Part shown: piece by piece, positions 52,536-61,851 of the stretch
How positions within the stretch are numbered: the stretch's first letter is position 1
How the letters are laid out: every line of letters starts with the position of its first letter
Source of the DNA: Erysipelothrix tonsillarum DSM 14972
GTDB taxonomy: Bacteria; Bacillota_I; Bacilli_A; Erysipelotrichales; Erysipelotrichaceae
NCBI RefSeq assembly: GCF_000373785.1
Contig: NZ_KB892379.1
Span: forward strand, 326,566-390,565
DNA: 64,000 nucleotides
Reading direction: 5' to 3'
The notes under the pieces: model-generated
Told to the model about the DNA's origin: nothing
Database searches by the model: none
Seen by the model: only the letters and a program-made list of their open reading frames with translations
Position numbers and translations under genes: made by a program

Positions 52536-53915
52536 ATGAGTAAAAAAATAAAAATCGTTACGATTGGTGGGGGAAGCAGTTATACACCGGAATTAATGGA
52601 AGGTTTTATTAATCGTTCAGATCAACTGGATATATCGGAACTTTGGCTTGTAGATGTTGAGGCGGGGAAAGAGAAACTGGAAATTGTTGGAGCCATGGCA
52701 CAACGCATGGTTGAGGCTGCGGGATTGGATTGGAATGTTAAATTAACGCTTGATCGTTGTGAAGCATTAAAAGATGCTGATTTTGTTACGACACAATTCA
52801 GAGTAGGACAGCTTGAGGCACGTTCTCGCGATGAACGTATTCCCGGGAAATACGGTTCGCTGGGACAAGAGACAAATGGAGCGGGTGGTATTTTTAAGGC
52901 ATTTCGCACAATTCCAGTAATCCTTGATATTATCAAAGATATGGAAGAACTCTGCCCCAATGCATGGTTGATTGATTTTACGAATCCAGCGGGAATTGTT
53001 ACGGAAGCAGCAATTAAATGGGGCGGATGGAAACGGACGATCGGTCTTTGCAATATACCTGTCGGATGTACCAAGGTAAATCATGAAGCAATGGGTTATG
53101 CAGAAGATGCCAATGTGCTATTTGAAAAATTTGCTGGAATTAATCATTTCCACTGGCACCGTGTTTGGGATAAAGATGGTACAGAAGTGACACAAGAACT
53201 TATTCAACGCCTCTTTAATCCCGAGAGTGAGTTTTCTAAGAAACAAGAAGTAAAGAATATTACTCCTATCCCTTATAACTTAGCGCAGTTAGAAGATTTA
53301 GGGATGATTCCGTGTTCATACCACCGCTATTATTATATCGCGCGTGATATGACAGAAGAGTTTATGGAAAATTGGGAAAATCATCAAACACGTGCTGAAA
53401 CAGTTCAACAAACCGAAGCGGAGTTGTTTGAACTTTATAAAGATCCTAATTTAAATTATAAACCAGAACAACTTACCAAACGTGGGGGCGCACATTATTC
53501 AGATGCTGCTTGTCAACTCATTGCGTCTATCCATAATGATGCTCGTACGGTAATGACGGTCAGCACTCAAAATAATGGCACAATCACTGATTTACCTTAT
53601 GACTGTGTTGTTGAGGTAACCAGTGTGATTACATCACATGGGGCGGAACCGTTTAACTGGGGATCTTTTGAACCATCCGCAAGAGGTCAATTGCAGATGA
53701 TGAAAGCAATGGAAGAAACGGTTATTGAAGCTGCAGTAACGGGTAATTATAATAAAGCCGTACAAGCATTTACGATTAACCCAATGATTCAAAGTGGTCA
53801 CTACACTGTTGACATGCTCAATGAAATGTTGGTAGCTAATAAAGATTATCTTCCACAATTTGCAGATAAAATTGCGGAATTAGAGGCAGCGGGCGTGAAA
53901 TACGTCGCAGAATAA
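52536..53915 (+). CDS. 6-phospho-beta-glucosidase (GH4)
   Basis: A 459-residue NAD+- and metal-dependent glycosidase. The N-terminal Rossmann motif is VTIGGGSSYTPELMEGF; the metal ligand Cys in GLCNIPVG and His in GINHFHW, plus IDFTNPAGIVTEA, are family hallmarks. It acts on 6-phosphorylated disaccharides brought in by a PTS, which is not encoded next to it. SD AGGAGG is very close. Confidence 0.94.
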   Translation: MSKKIKIVTIGGGSSYTPELMEGFINRSDQLDISELWLVDVEAGKEKLEIVGAMAQRMVEAAGLDWNVKLTLDRCEALKDADFVTTQFRVGQLEARSRDERIPGKYGSLGQETNGAGGIFKAFRTIPVILDIIKDMEELCPNAWLIDFTNPAGIVTEAAIKWGGWKRTIGLCNIPVGCTKVNHEAMGYAEDANVLFEKFAGINHFHWHRVWDKDGTEVTQELIQRLFNPESEFSKKQEVKNITPIPYNLAQLEDLGMIPCSYHRYYYIARDMTEEFMENWENHQTRAETVQQTEAELFELYKDPNLNYKPEQLTKRGGAHYSDAACQLIASIHNDARTVMTVSTQNNGTITDLPYDCVVEVTSVITSHGAEPFNWGSFEPSARGQLQMMKAMEETVIEAAVTGNYNKAVQAFTINPMIQSGHYTVDMLNEMLVANKDYLPQFADKIAELEAAGVKYVAE

Positions 53916-53935
53916 AGAATAAGTTGCTATAATGG

Positions 53936-53964
53936 ACAGGAGGCTTTGCCTTCTGTTTTTTTTT
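53936..53964 (+). terminator. Terminator after the GH4 gene
   Basis: ACAGGAGGC/GCCTTCTGT (one G-U) with TTT loop and T-run. Confidence 0.85.
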
Positions 53965-53983
53965 ATGAAAGAAGAGGAAATGT

Positions 53984-54769
53984 ATGATTAAGTTAATTGC
54001 GACAGACATGGATGGGACGCTTTTGGATAATAATCATGAACTAACACCAGCGATGCGTGAAAAAATTATTGAACTCCGAAAACAAGGACTGAAATTTGGA
54101 GTTGCTACTGGTAGACCCATGGATTCCGCACTTTTTGGAGTTCCTGATATGGCAACATTGCTAGATTTTGCAATCTGTGATAATGGTGGCTTCGTTTATG
54201 ATTTTGCTGATGGTGAAGTGCATGAACAATATCCTTTAAGTGGTGATTTGATTCGTGAAATCTTAGATACTTTCATGCCAATGGGTGGTAACCCTGTACT
54301 TACGGGTCCTGGAAAATTGTATACTCAGTTTGAAGACTTCTATAATATTGAAGTAAGAACGCATATTGATTTGGAGTATGTTGATGTTCGTTCTAAAGTG
54401 CAGGATGCTCATGCTAAAATCATATTTAGTGGTGAACCCGATACTCTTGCAGCAATTGATCGTTATGTTAAAGAACATCCCGATAGCCGCTATGTTGCGT
54501 TCTATTCACAAAAGGAATTAATAGAGTTTATGGATCCGCGCGTTAATAAAATGGTTGGGTTACAGTACTATATGAATAAATACGAAATATCCAACGATGA
54601 AATTATGACATTTGGTGATAACAATAACGATATTCACATGGTTAAGGATGCAGGACATGGCGTTGCAATGGAGAATGCGACGCCGGCAGTAAAGGAAGTT
54701 GCCGATGCAGTATGTGGTCTTAATGATGAAGAAGGCGTAAAGTGTTATCTTGACGCTTATCAATTTTAA
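53984..54769 (+). CDS. HAD family (Cof-type) sugar phosphatase
   Basis: A 261-residue HAD hydrolase of the Cof/IIB type. Motif I DMDGTLLD (Asp8, Asp10) is at the start, motif II is GVATGRPM, and motif IV is GDNNNDIHMVKDAGHGVAMENA. It removes phosphate from small sugar phosphates in the cytoplasm. SD AGAGGAAATG. Confidence 0.93.
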   Translation: MIKLIATDMDGTLLDNNHELTPAMREKIIELRKQGLKFGVATGRPMDSALFGVPDMATLLDFAICDNGGFVYDFADGEVHEQYPLSGDLIREILDTFMPMGGNPVLTGPGKLYTQFEDFYNIEVRTHIDLEYVDVRSKVQDAHAKIIFSGEPDTLAAIDRYVKEHPDSRYVAFYSQKELIEFMDPRVNKMVGLQYYMNKYEISNDEIMTFGDNNNDIHMVKDAGHGVAMENATPAVKEVADAVCGLNDEEGVKCYLDAYQF

Positions 54770-54771
54770 TT

Positions 54772-54806
54772 AAAAGACTCAGATCAATCATGATCTGAGT
54801 CTTTTT
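54772..54806. terminator. Bidirectional terminator, HAD gene / RpiR gene
   Basis: AAAAGACTCAGATCA/TGATCTGAGTCTTTT 15-bp stem with short loop. Confidence 0.92.
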
Positions 54807-55644
54807 TCATGTACCAAGGATGTTTGCGAATAATATCTTGGTTTTTTTCATAATCGATCGCAAAGATGAGCGCATAAATAAAATCAAGTACTAACTGCAT
54901 AGAGGTTCGAGACGAAAATGATGCCATTTTGGTGACAAGTTCTTCTTGCGGTGATACATGTACAACCTCAGCGGCATTTGGGCACAGTGGGTTGTTTAAA
55001 GGGCCGGTGATAAGAATATATGGAATGTTGCGTTCATTGAGTGATTTTACAATACTTAAATTATTCTCGTTTTGTCCATAATAGGAAATGATGACAGCGA
55101 TGCTATCGCGAGGTTGGGTATGAGCTTTAAGTGATTGGAACCCCATTGCTGATTCAAGATTACAATCGAGTTCAATACGAAATAGTTTATATTGAAAATC
55201 TTGCGCTAAGATTAAAGATTGTCCGGAACCATAAAGGTAGATGTGCGGGGCTTCATAAATCATATGGGCAATGCGATCAAGTTGTTCAATGTTAATTTGA
55301 TTATAGGTGTCATTCATGGATTGGTAATTTAAAGATAAGATCGTTTGAACAATTTCTGATGTTGATTGGTCTTTTTGGAAAGGTACATCATCACGGATGC
55401 GTTTGTCTGTAATTGAGAAGGAGCTAAGTTCACTCGCCAATTTAACTTTAAAATCACTAAAGCCATCCGTTTTCATTTTACGACAAAAGCGTGTAATCGT
55501 CGAAGCACTCGCGAATGTTGCTTCGGATAATTCGTGAATTGTCAATTGCGTAACCGAATGGGGGTTTTCTAGAATATAGTGTGCAATTTTAAGTTCTGCA
55601 TCAGAAAGTTGGGTACTGTTTTTAATTCGATTGATAAGTAGCAC
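54784..55644 (-). CDS. MurR/RpiR family transcriptional regulator
   Basis: A 286-residue regulator: N-terminal HTH_6 domain (~1-75: SDAELKIAHYILENP, then the recognition helix ASASTITRFCRKM) and C-terminal SIS domain (~115-250: IYLYGSGQSLILAQDFQYKL) binding a sugar phosphate. It probably controls the neighbouring GH4/HAD carbohydrate genes, but no operator was identified. SD GGAGG. Confidence 0.94.
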   Translation of the reverse strand: MLLINRIKNSTQLSDAELKIAHYILENPHSVTQLTIHELSEATFASASTITRFCRKMKTDGFSDFKVKLASELSSFSITDKRIRDDVPFQKDQSTSEIVQTILSLNYQSMNDTYNQINIEQLDRIAHMIYEAPHIYLYGSGQSLILAQDFQYKLFRIELDCNLESAMGFQSLKAHTQPRDSIAVIISYYGQNENNLSIVKSLNERNIPYILITGPLNNPLCPNAAEVVHVSPQEELVTKMASFSSRTSMQLVLDFIYALIFAIDYEKNQDIIRKHPWYMKKDSDHD

Positions 55645-55674
55645 AAAGATTGCCTCCTTTTTCTATATTATACA

Positions 55675-55703
55675 TTGTTTTCTGTTAAATTTTTATGTAT
55701 AAT
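55675..55703 (+). promoter_or_regulatory. Promoter of tRNA-Ser
   Basis: -35 TTGTTT (55675-55680), 17-base spacer, -10 TATAAT (55698-55703). A divergent TATAAT for the RpiR gene reads through the same stretch. Confidence 0.7.
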
Positions 55704-55714
55704 AAATAAGCACT

Positions 55715-55802
55715 GGAGAATTGGCCGAGTGGCTTAAGGCACCATCTTGGAAAGGTGGCGAAGTGAAAGCTTCCGTGAGTTCGAATCTCATGTTCTCCGC
55801 CA
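55715..55802 (+). tRNA. tRNA-Ser (GGA)
   Basis: 88 bases with encoded CCA and long variable arm. Acceptor GGAGAAT/GTTCTCC; anticodon loop TTGGAAA with GGA; T arm GAGTTCGAATCTC. Confidence 0.95.
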
Positions 55803-55812
55803 TATTAAATTA

Positions 55813-55842
55813 ACCCCACTTTCGAGTGGGTTTTATTTTTTT
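55813..55842 (+). terminator. Terminator of tRNA-Ser
   Basis: CCCACT/AGTGGG with TTCG loop and T-rich tail. Confidence 0.85.
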
Positions 55843-55897
55843 TGAGTCAAGGTTTTAAAACAGATTTATTTAAGAAATAAACAGATTCATTAATATC

Positions 55898-55949
55898 AAA
55901 AACACCTCTCTTCAAATCATAGTAATGTGATTTGAAGAGAGGTGTTTTT
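55898..55949. repeat. Perfect 22-bp inverted repeat in a gene-free region
   Basis: AAAAACACCTCTCTTCAAAT.. at 55898-55919 pairs base for base with 55928-55949 around an 8-base loop. A-run and T-run at the ends make it a strong bidirectional terminator, but neither side has a gene that would need it. Confidence 0.85.
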
Positions 55950-56392
55950 GTGTTCATTAAAATTAAAATCCGTAATAACAAACTTATAGAGTCACAAAAG
56001 TTCCTAAAAATAATCTATTTAATCATGACTTTAAAGCGATAATACCATAAGAAAAAAGTGTTCCAGATATCATATCGCGTTCATTAAGTTTAAATATCTT
56101 GTATTGATTAGATTTCAGTCTTAAAAATCTTCAGGTATCTTACCAACAGGTCACGTATTGAAAGAAAAATTGTTTGATTGAACCATTTAAAATTGAAACA
56201 TGTTCAACTAAAGCACGTTATGTCATAAATTTATATCGTAATTTGAAGAAGCAGGATTGTGAAAATTATTGATGAGTATTTCATATAAAAATCATTAATG
56301 AAGATTTTATTACTAAAATAATAACTTTGATTACTTTTAATACATGAGATGGCTTAATTGTAGTTTTATGTAGAATGTGAAAACAATGAAGA
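55950..56392. other. Gene-free AT-rich stretch before the surface-protein gene
   Basis: About 440 bases with no frame or ribosome site; presumably holds the promoter and a long leader of the LPxTG protein gene. I find no clear promoter. Confidence 0.45.
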
Positions 56393-56410
56393 TTGTTTAG
56401 GGAGCGATAT

Positions 56411-59215
56411 ATGAAGAAATATTTAATACGATTTTTAACACTATTGATAGGGGTTGGGATTTTAGGGATACATGCAAATGATGAGATAGAAACAAATTCT
56501 ACAACTGAAGGTATTGATATAACACGAGACCGCGTTGATGCGAAAAGTCCGGAAAAAAACGATGAAAAACAAACGAATGAAGAACAAACGAAAGCACAAA
56601 CTAAGCTTACGATTTCAGATTCAAATGAATTAAGTCATCATGAAGAAATAGAAAAAAAAGAAGAAAATACAAATTCTGTAAATGGACATACAGTGTCAGA
56701 GGAGGAGGGAAGTAATCCCTATATTGAGGATAATAATAACTTTAATAAAGATGATTGGGGTATCGATACTTCTGTAGCCGGGGAGTGGACACTTAATAAC
56801 TATATAAATACAGATAAGCATCATGTTTATATACCTTCAATGATCAATGATGAGCAAGGAAATATCATCAAAATTAATATTAAAAATTTAGATATATTAA
56901 AAAATAAAAATGTTGAGTCCGTAATTATCGAGGAAATAACGAAAGCGGGTATTACCCACAAAGTTGGACATGTTGATGATTACATTCGTGATGTTTTTGA
57001 TACAAATTTAATCGAAGCAGATTTAAAAGGATTAGATGTATCACAAATAAGAAGTCTAACCTTTGCATTTAGAGATGCAACAAACCTTGAGCACCTGGAT
57101 GTTTCGAATTGGGATACAGCAAATGTTACACAAATGTCTGGAACATTTAGGGGTACTAAAAGCTTAACGGAATTGGATGTCAATCAATGGGATGTAAAAA
57201 ATGTAAGTACCTTTGAAAGTATGTTTAGAGATACCTCGAATTTAGAAACGGTTTATGTTAAAGATTGGGATATTCAAAATGGGTATCATTTTGGTCATAT
57301 GTTTCGAGATGCAACAAGTTTAAAAAATATCGACGTAACAAATTGGAACATGTCCAAAGCGCAATATGTTTTCAGTATGTTTAGTGGAGCAAGAAGCTTA
57401 GAAGAACTCAACGTCTCCAAATGGAGAATGCCTGTAGTGCGACAATTAACCAGCATGTTTGCGAATACCGAAAGCCTTGAAGAATTAGATGTGCAAGATT
57501 GGGATATGACCAATGCATGGGATTTGGAATCCATGTTTCAAGGCGCATCAAAGCTAAAAAAACTGGATGTATCAAAATGGGATATGGGTAATGTTTATAA
57601 TGTTAGGAACATGTTTAATTCAGCAGAAAGTTTAGAGTATTTAAATGTAAAAGACTGGGATACGAATAATTTCACATATGCTGGAGGCATGTTTTCTGGC
57701 GCGAAAAGTCTTGATAATTTAGATGTGAGAAACTGGAATATGAGTCGATTATATAGTGCTGACTCGATGTTTGCGAATACTGAAAGTTTGAGATTTATTG
57801 ATATATCTAATTGGGATTTTGGGTGGACTCGAACGGTTTACTCTATGTTTTCTAATGCAACCGGTTTGGAACAAATTGAAGCGCCTAATGTAAAATTAAG
57901 AGGCGTTACTGCCTTAAGTGGTATGTTTGCGAATACTACTAATTTAAAAAAAATAAATATCGCAAATTGGGATATTCCTAATTTAGAAGATACAAGATCC
58001 ATGTTTGAAGGTGCAGTCCAATTAGAAGAAGTTGACATGACGAGTTGGGATATTAAATATATACAAGAATCTCAAAATATGTTTAAAAACGCTCATAAAA
58101 TCAAGCATTTAGACTTAAATAATTGGGATACGCAAAATCTTGAAAATACTGAGAGCATGTTTGAAGGTATGCAATCGCTGAAATCAATTAATCTATCCGA
58201 TTGGGATACTCGCAACATTTACGAAAGTCAAAATATGTTTAAAAACACGACAAATCTAAATTTAATTGATTTAAGTGGATGGGAACTTAACGATTTTATA
58301 ACAACCGATGATATGTTTATGACTGAAGCATTAAGTCCGCTGGTTATTATTACACACGATGATAAGATTAAAGAGTATGATTATAAAAATTCAAACAGAA
58401 CCTTTATTGGACCGAAAATCGATGCAGGAGAGGGTGCTTTTACTGAAGGCAACACAATTAATTTTTTATTTAATAGTTATACAATTCTGGATCCGAGTGA
58501 GCTTGTAATCTCGGCAGATACCTATAATGCGTTTATGAACCAAAGTCCTAAGTCGAATGGTGTCAATAAGCATTTTAGTGGTTGGAGTCCTCAGTTTATT
58601 ACTAAAACAAAAGACACAAATTTACAAGACGATAATAACCATTTTATAGCCCAATATGCGCTTAATACGCATGTAGTAACTTTTATTAATGAAAAACAAG
58701 TCACAAATATTTCTGTAGAATCCGGACAGAAAGTTGCTTCCAATGCCATTCCAAAAACAGATAAAAAGGGATTTAAATTTATGGGATGGAATTCTCAGCA
58801 AGATGGTAAAGGGATTCTTTTTGATCCTGTCGAAGATACAGTGTCGGCAGATATGACACTGTATGCAATCTATGATAAAGAATTGGAAACTTTGCCCGAA
58901 AAACCGGTTACGCCAAATGTTCCCGAGCAACCGACAAACCCTGAGGTTCCAGAAGAACAGGAAAAACCACAACAACCAAGTAGTCCAGAAGATTCTTACA
59001 TTCCGGAAAAGGACGAAGATGAAACGAAGACTCAAGAACAATTAACTAATAAAAATACGCAAAAAGAACCTCAAAAAAATGAGGACAAGGGGATACAGAG
59101 TGAAGTAGAGAAAGAATTGCCTCATACTGGAATTTCAAATTCACGTGTTCTATACTCTGGTATTGTTGTTGGAATTATGGGAATTATTATAATATTGAAG
59201 CGAAAAACTAAATAG
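56411..59215 (+). CDS. LPxTG-anchored surface protein with 26-residue (BspA-like, DUF285) repeats
   Basis: 934 residues. Signal peptide ~1-22; a Lys/Glu-rich stretch to ~110; from residue 226 sixteen consecutive 26-residue repeats (LxxLDVSxWDTxNVTxxxxMFxxTxS), of which the eleventh is degenerate; a Listeria-Bacteroides (InlB B-type) repeat near 755-830 (TVTFI-like, GFKFMGWNSQQDGKGILFDP); a Pro/Glu-rich wall-spanning region; LPHTG at 903-907, hydrophobic segment and KRKTK tail for sortase anchoring. Such repeats form a solenoid used in adhesion. ATG at 56411 has GGGAGC; the frame is open six codons further. Confidence 0.93.
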   Translation: MKKYLIRFLTLLIGVGILGIHANDEIETNSTTEGIDITRDRVDAKSPEKNDEKQTNEEQTKAQTKLTISDSNELSHHEEIEKKEENTNSVNGHTVSEEEGSNPYIEDNNNFNKDDWGIDTSVAGEWTLNNYINTDKHHVYIPSMINDEQGNIIKINIKNLDILKNKNVESVIIEEITKAGITHKVGHVDDYIRDVFDTNLIEADLKGLDVSQIRSLTFAFRDATNLEHLDVSNWDTANVTQMSGTFRGTKSLTELDVNQWDVKNVSTFESMFRDTSNLETVYVKDWDIQNGYHFGHMFRDATSLKNIDVTNWNMSKAQYVFSMFSGARSLEELNVSKWRMPVVRQLTSMFANTESLEELDVQDWDMTNAWDLESMFQGASKLKKLDVSKWDMGNVYNVRNMFNSAESLEYLNVKDWDTNNFTYAGGMFSGAKSLDNLDVRNWNMSRLYSADSMFANTESLRFIDISNWDFGWTRTVYSMFSNATGLEQIEAPNVKLRGVTALSGMFANTTNLKKINIANWDIPNLEDTRSMFEGAVQLEEVDMTSWDIKYIQESQNMFKNAHKIKHLDLNNWDTQNLENTESMFEGMQSLKSINLSDWDTRNIYESQNMFKNTTNLNLIDLSGWELNDFITTDDMFMTEALSPLVIITHDDKIKEYDYKNSNRTFIGPKIDAGEGAFTEGNTINFLFNSYTILDPSELVISADTYNAFMNQSPKSNGVNKHFSGWSPQFITKTKDTNLQDDNNHFIAQYALNTHVVTFINEKQVTNISVESGQKVASNAIPKTDKKGFKFMGWNSQQDGKGILFDPVEDTVSADMTLYAIYDKELETLPEKPVTPNVPEQPTNPEVPEEQEKPQQPSSPEDSYIPEKDEDETKTQEQLTNKNTQKEPQKNEDKGIQSEVEKELPHTGISNSRVLYSGIVVGIMGIIIILKRKTK
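57086..58333 (+). repeat. Sixteen exact-period 78-base coding repeats
   Basis: Each unit encodes 26 residues; the first codon of unit 1 is at 57086 and that of unit 16 at 58256, a spacing of exactly 15 x 78 bases, so no insertion or deletion has disturbed the array. The DNA copies differ a lot from each other, so expansion is old. Confidence 0.9.
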
Positions 59216-59218
59216 AAA

Positions 59219-59260
59219 AAAACAATCTAATTCAGCCATAAACTGAGTTAGATTGTTTTT
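59219..59260. terminator. Terminator after the 26-residue-repeat protein
   Basis: AAAACAATCTAATTCAG with CTGAGTTAGATTGTTTT (one G-U), 7-base loop. Confidence 0.9.
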
Positions 59261-59330
59261 ATATAATTAATAATTTTAAAGATGAGCGGATATGCATCTA
59301 ATTGTAGAAATCATAATAAATCGTTAGTTA

Positions 59331-60893
59331 TTAATCATTTTTTCTATTTAAATGTGATAACGTTAGCATCGAAGCACCGCATAAAATAGTTAAATATCCA
59401 AAATAGTGATTATTGTTAATTCCTGTTTGTGGAAGATTTTTATCTTTTTTATCAAGTTTGTTTTGATTCTGAGACTGTTGATTATGTGTATTTGGGTCTT
59501 CCGATTTTGGTGTATCATGTGTTTGTTCTTCGGGTTTCGGTTCTTTTGGTTTTGTATCATTTGTATTAGGTTTTTCAGGATCAATCACAACGACTTCTTT
59601 TGAGTAAACATAGGTAACCGTTTGAGAAGAATCAGTGAATAGACCCGAAGGATTGCCGACGACATGATGATATTCGTACCCTTTGAATGTTTTGCTTTGA
59701 GTATCATAATGTTCATCTTCCATTCCGGTTAGAATGATAGGATCTGTTAAATTATTGCCATCTTCATCGACATGATTTACTGTTACACTACCCATTTTCT
59801 TTGGAACCCGGTAAGTATACTGTATGGAATATCCATTGCAGCGGCCAGGTGGTAAATTATCAATATCTTCATCGAGGATATATCCGAAAATAACAGTATC
59901 ATTAAAATCAAAATTATATTCCTTGCGTTCGATTGGATCTGCAATATCACGTCTCAAGTTTACTGCAAAAGTAACGGTAACAGTTTCAGGTAATTCAGTT
60001 ACATTAGAGAAATCAAGTTTTCCGTTAATCAGCTTAACATCCGGATGATCAATGATTATGTTATCTTCCTCACCAATAGGAATTGTTGAGTAATATGTTA
60101 AGGGCAAGTCAATTTGATTTGCATTATCAAGTACTAATGGAATATCGTCAATATTTTGACCATCTGCATAAACGGTAAAACTACCACTAGGGTTCCATCG
60201 ATTTCGTGTCGCTTCAAGGGGGCTAAAGTCCGTTATTTTATTATTATTTATTTCTAAAACAACATAATCTACCCATCCAGTAGTATCAACAAAGTTTTCT
60301 AAAGCTTTAGCAGCGGGGGTCAAATCTTCGATTTCGTTATATTGTAAACCAATAAACGATAACGATGTTGAATCCTCAATGCCTTTGAGTGAACTAATAT
60401 GATTTGCTTCAAGTACGATTCGATTTAAGTTTTTCGCAAATTCCAAATCTCCGGAATAGTCGACATAAGATGCAAACAGAGTTGTTAGATTATTCAAACT
60501 GGAAATTGGAGAAAAATCATGAATGATATTGCGGTTTTGTGAGTGAGTTGAGTAATCGTTTGATAAACTCAATTCATCCAAATTTAAGAGATATTCTATG
60601 CCTGTAAGGTTAGTGATGCCACAATTTCTAAGTTCTAAGCTGTTGATGTTAGAGAGGGCGCTTTTTGTAATATCATCTGGAGTACTATTTAGCGGCAAAT
60701 CTCCTCTGTCGATGAAATAATTTAAAATTCCTTCTTGAAGTGCCTTGTCGGGCATCCAACTATCAATGTCGTTAACCCTAGTTTGTGGTTCATTGACTTC
60801 TTGTGTTTGAGTCTCCTCAACAGCAAAAAGTGCTATAGGTGCAATTAAAGAAAACGTCATTAATATCATGGTAATTCTTTTTAAATATTTCAT
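59331..60893 (-). CDS. LPxTG-anchored leucine-rich-repeat surface protein with MucBP domain
   Basis: 520 residues. Signal peptide ~1-23 (ends IALFAVEE); leucine-rich repeats ~65-230 of the internalin-like kind (LDELSLS, LNRIVLEANHISSLKGIEDST, LSFIGLQYNEIEDL); an Ig-like/inter-repeat segment ~235-350; a MucBP domain ~365-435 (VTVNHVDEDGNNLTDPI and YEYHHVVGNPSGLF); a Pro/Lys/Gln-rich stalk; LPQTG at 487-491 followed by a hydrophobic helix and RKND tail. Likely host-surface binding. The start is ATG 60893 with AAAGGAGG; the frame is open to 60926. Confidence 0.92.
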   Translation of the reverse strand: MKYLKRITMILMTFSLIAPIALFAVEETQTQEVNEPQTRVNDIDSWMPDKALQEGILNYFIDRGDLPLNSTPDDITKSALSNINSLELRNCGITNLTGIEYLLNLDELSLSNDYSTHSQNRNIIHDFSPISSLNNLTTLFASYVDYSGDLEFAKNLNRIVLEANHISSLKGIEDSTSLSFIGLQYNEIEDLTPAAKALENFVDTTGWVDYVVLEINNNKITDFSPLEATRNRWNPSGSFTVYADGQNIDDIPLVLDNANQIDLPLTYYSTIPIGEEDNIIIDHPDVKLINGKLDFSNVTELPETVTVTFAVNLRRDIADPIERKEYNFDFNDTVIFGYILDEDIDNLPPGRCNGYSIQYTYRVPKKMGSVTVNHVDEDGNNLTDPIILTGMEDEHYDTQSKTFKGYEYHHVVGNPSGLFTDSSQTVTYVYSKEVVVIDPEKPNTNDTKPKEPKPEEQTHDTPKSEDPNTHNQQSQNQNKLDKKDKNLPQTGINNNHYFGYLTILCGASMLTLSHLNRKND

Positions 60894-61345
60894 AAATCCT
60901 CCTTTAAATTTAGTAAGAAAACGCATTCGTTGATATCACAATAATATCATGTAGTTATTGTAAAAATGAGTAATCAAAATGATAGATTGTGTTAAATATG
61001 AATTATTACGTTCAAAATATTTCAAAACTAAATAATTGTCATAATATGTGACATGAATGGTTCAATTTTGGAATGTTTGCGACAGCGCATCTGTAACTGC
61101 TCTAATTGCACATCAAGATGTCGGTATTAATGGCGTTGAATCTCAGTTAGATTTTGTTGTAGTTTTGATATATCTTAATACAACGTGTAGGATATTATTT
61201 TACTTTGAATGTAAACACAAAAGTTTTGTCGATCAAGATGTGGTAGAATAATACCTCATGTTCTTGATTTTAGTTAGGACAAAGAGATGCTCCGAAAGTA
61301 AGGGGGTTAATGAGCACTGACGATAATTAGTGAAATACACTCTAG
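60894..61345. other. Intergenic region without an intact gene
   Basis: Very AT-rich. A 64-codon frame at 61057-61251 has no ribosome site and no recognisable product; a decayed gene cannot be excluded. Confidence 0.45.
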
Positions 61346-61471
61346 ATTCAAAAAGAATTAAATGAATTTATTAACCCTGAGAAAATTAAGGGGGGAGACA
61401 TCGACATTGAAACTAAACTTGCAGATGAAAACAGTCAATTTGTATGCTTCAAATTCGTTACGAATGGATAA
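61346..61471 (+). pseudogene. Possible remnant of a coding sequence
   Basis: A 41-codon open stretch reading IQKELNEFINPEKIKGGDID.. and ending VTNG-stop. It has protein-like composition, but no start and a stop (TAG) directly upstream in frame. It looks like the 3' end of a lost gene rather than noise; the source is unknown. Confidence 0.35.
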
Positions 61472-61747
61472 GTTTATTTAATCGAATGAAATTGGAAAGT
61501 TTTAACTGTTAGTGCTTTCCAATAAGGGTTTGTTTACGAGTTCCAAAAATCACGAATGATAAACATACGATTAAAACTTAACCCATTCGAGTACGGAAAT
61601 GAAACTTAAAAGTTTTTATTGGCATAGTCAATTATATTTAGTACGATGAATACGCTACGGATTCGTTAAGAAATAATGAAATAAATATATTAGCAAAAAG
61701 AATGAAAGATACTATCTCATTATAGTAATAATTAGTTCCATGCTATC
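61472..61747. other. Intergenic region, nothing recognised
   Basis: No frame, repeat or structured RNA seen. Confidence 0.45.
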
Positions 61748-61776
61748 TTGTTCATATGGCTATAACGTGATATAAT
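61748..61776 (+). promoter_or_regulatory. Promoter of the sugar transferase gene
   Basis: -35 TTGTTC (61748-61753), 17-base spacer, -10 TATAAT (61771-61776). Confidence 0.65.
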
Positions 61777-61851
61777 TGTCTCGTTTGTACTAAGATGATA
61801 AACACGGATAAATAGAGCCACTTTTCGAATAATATTATGAGGATGGAATAT

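Noticed and set aside
57086..58333. Regular 78-base repeats as a CRISPR-like array
   Set aside because: The units are coding, divergent and continuous without spacers; they encode the 26-residue protein repeats.
61057..61251. 64-codon frame in the surface-gene interval
   Set aside because: No ribosome site, ordinary chance length and no recognisable family; kept only as part of the decayed interval.
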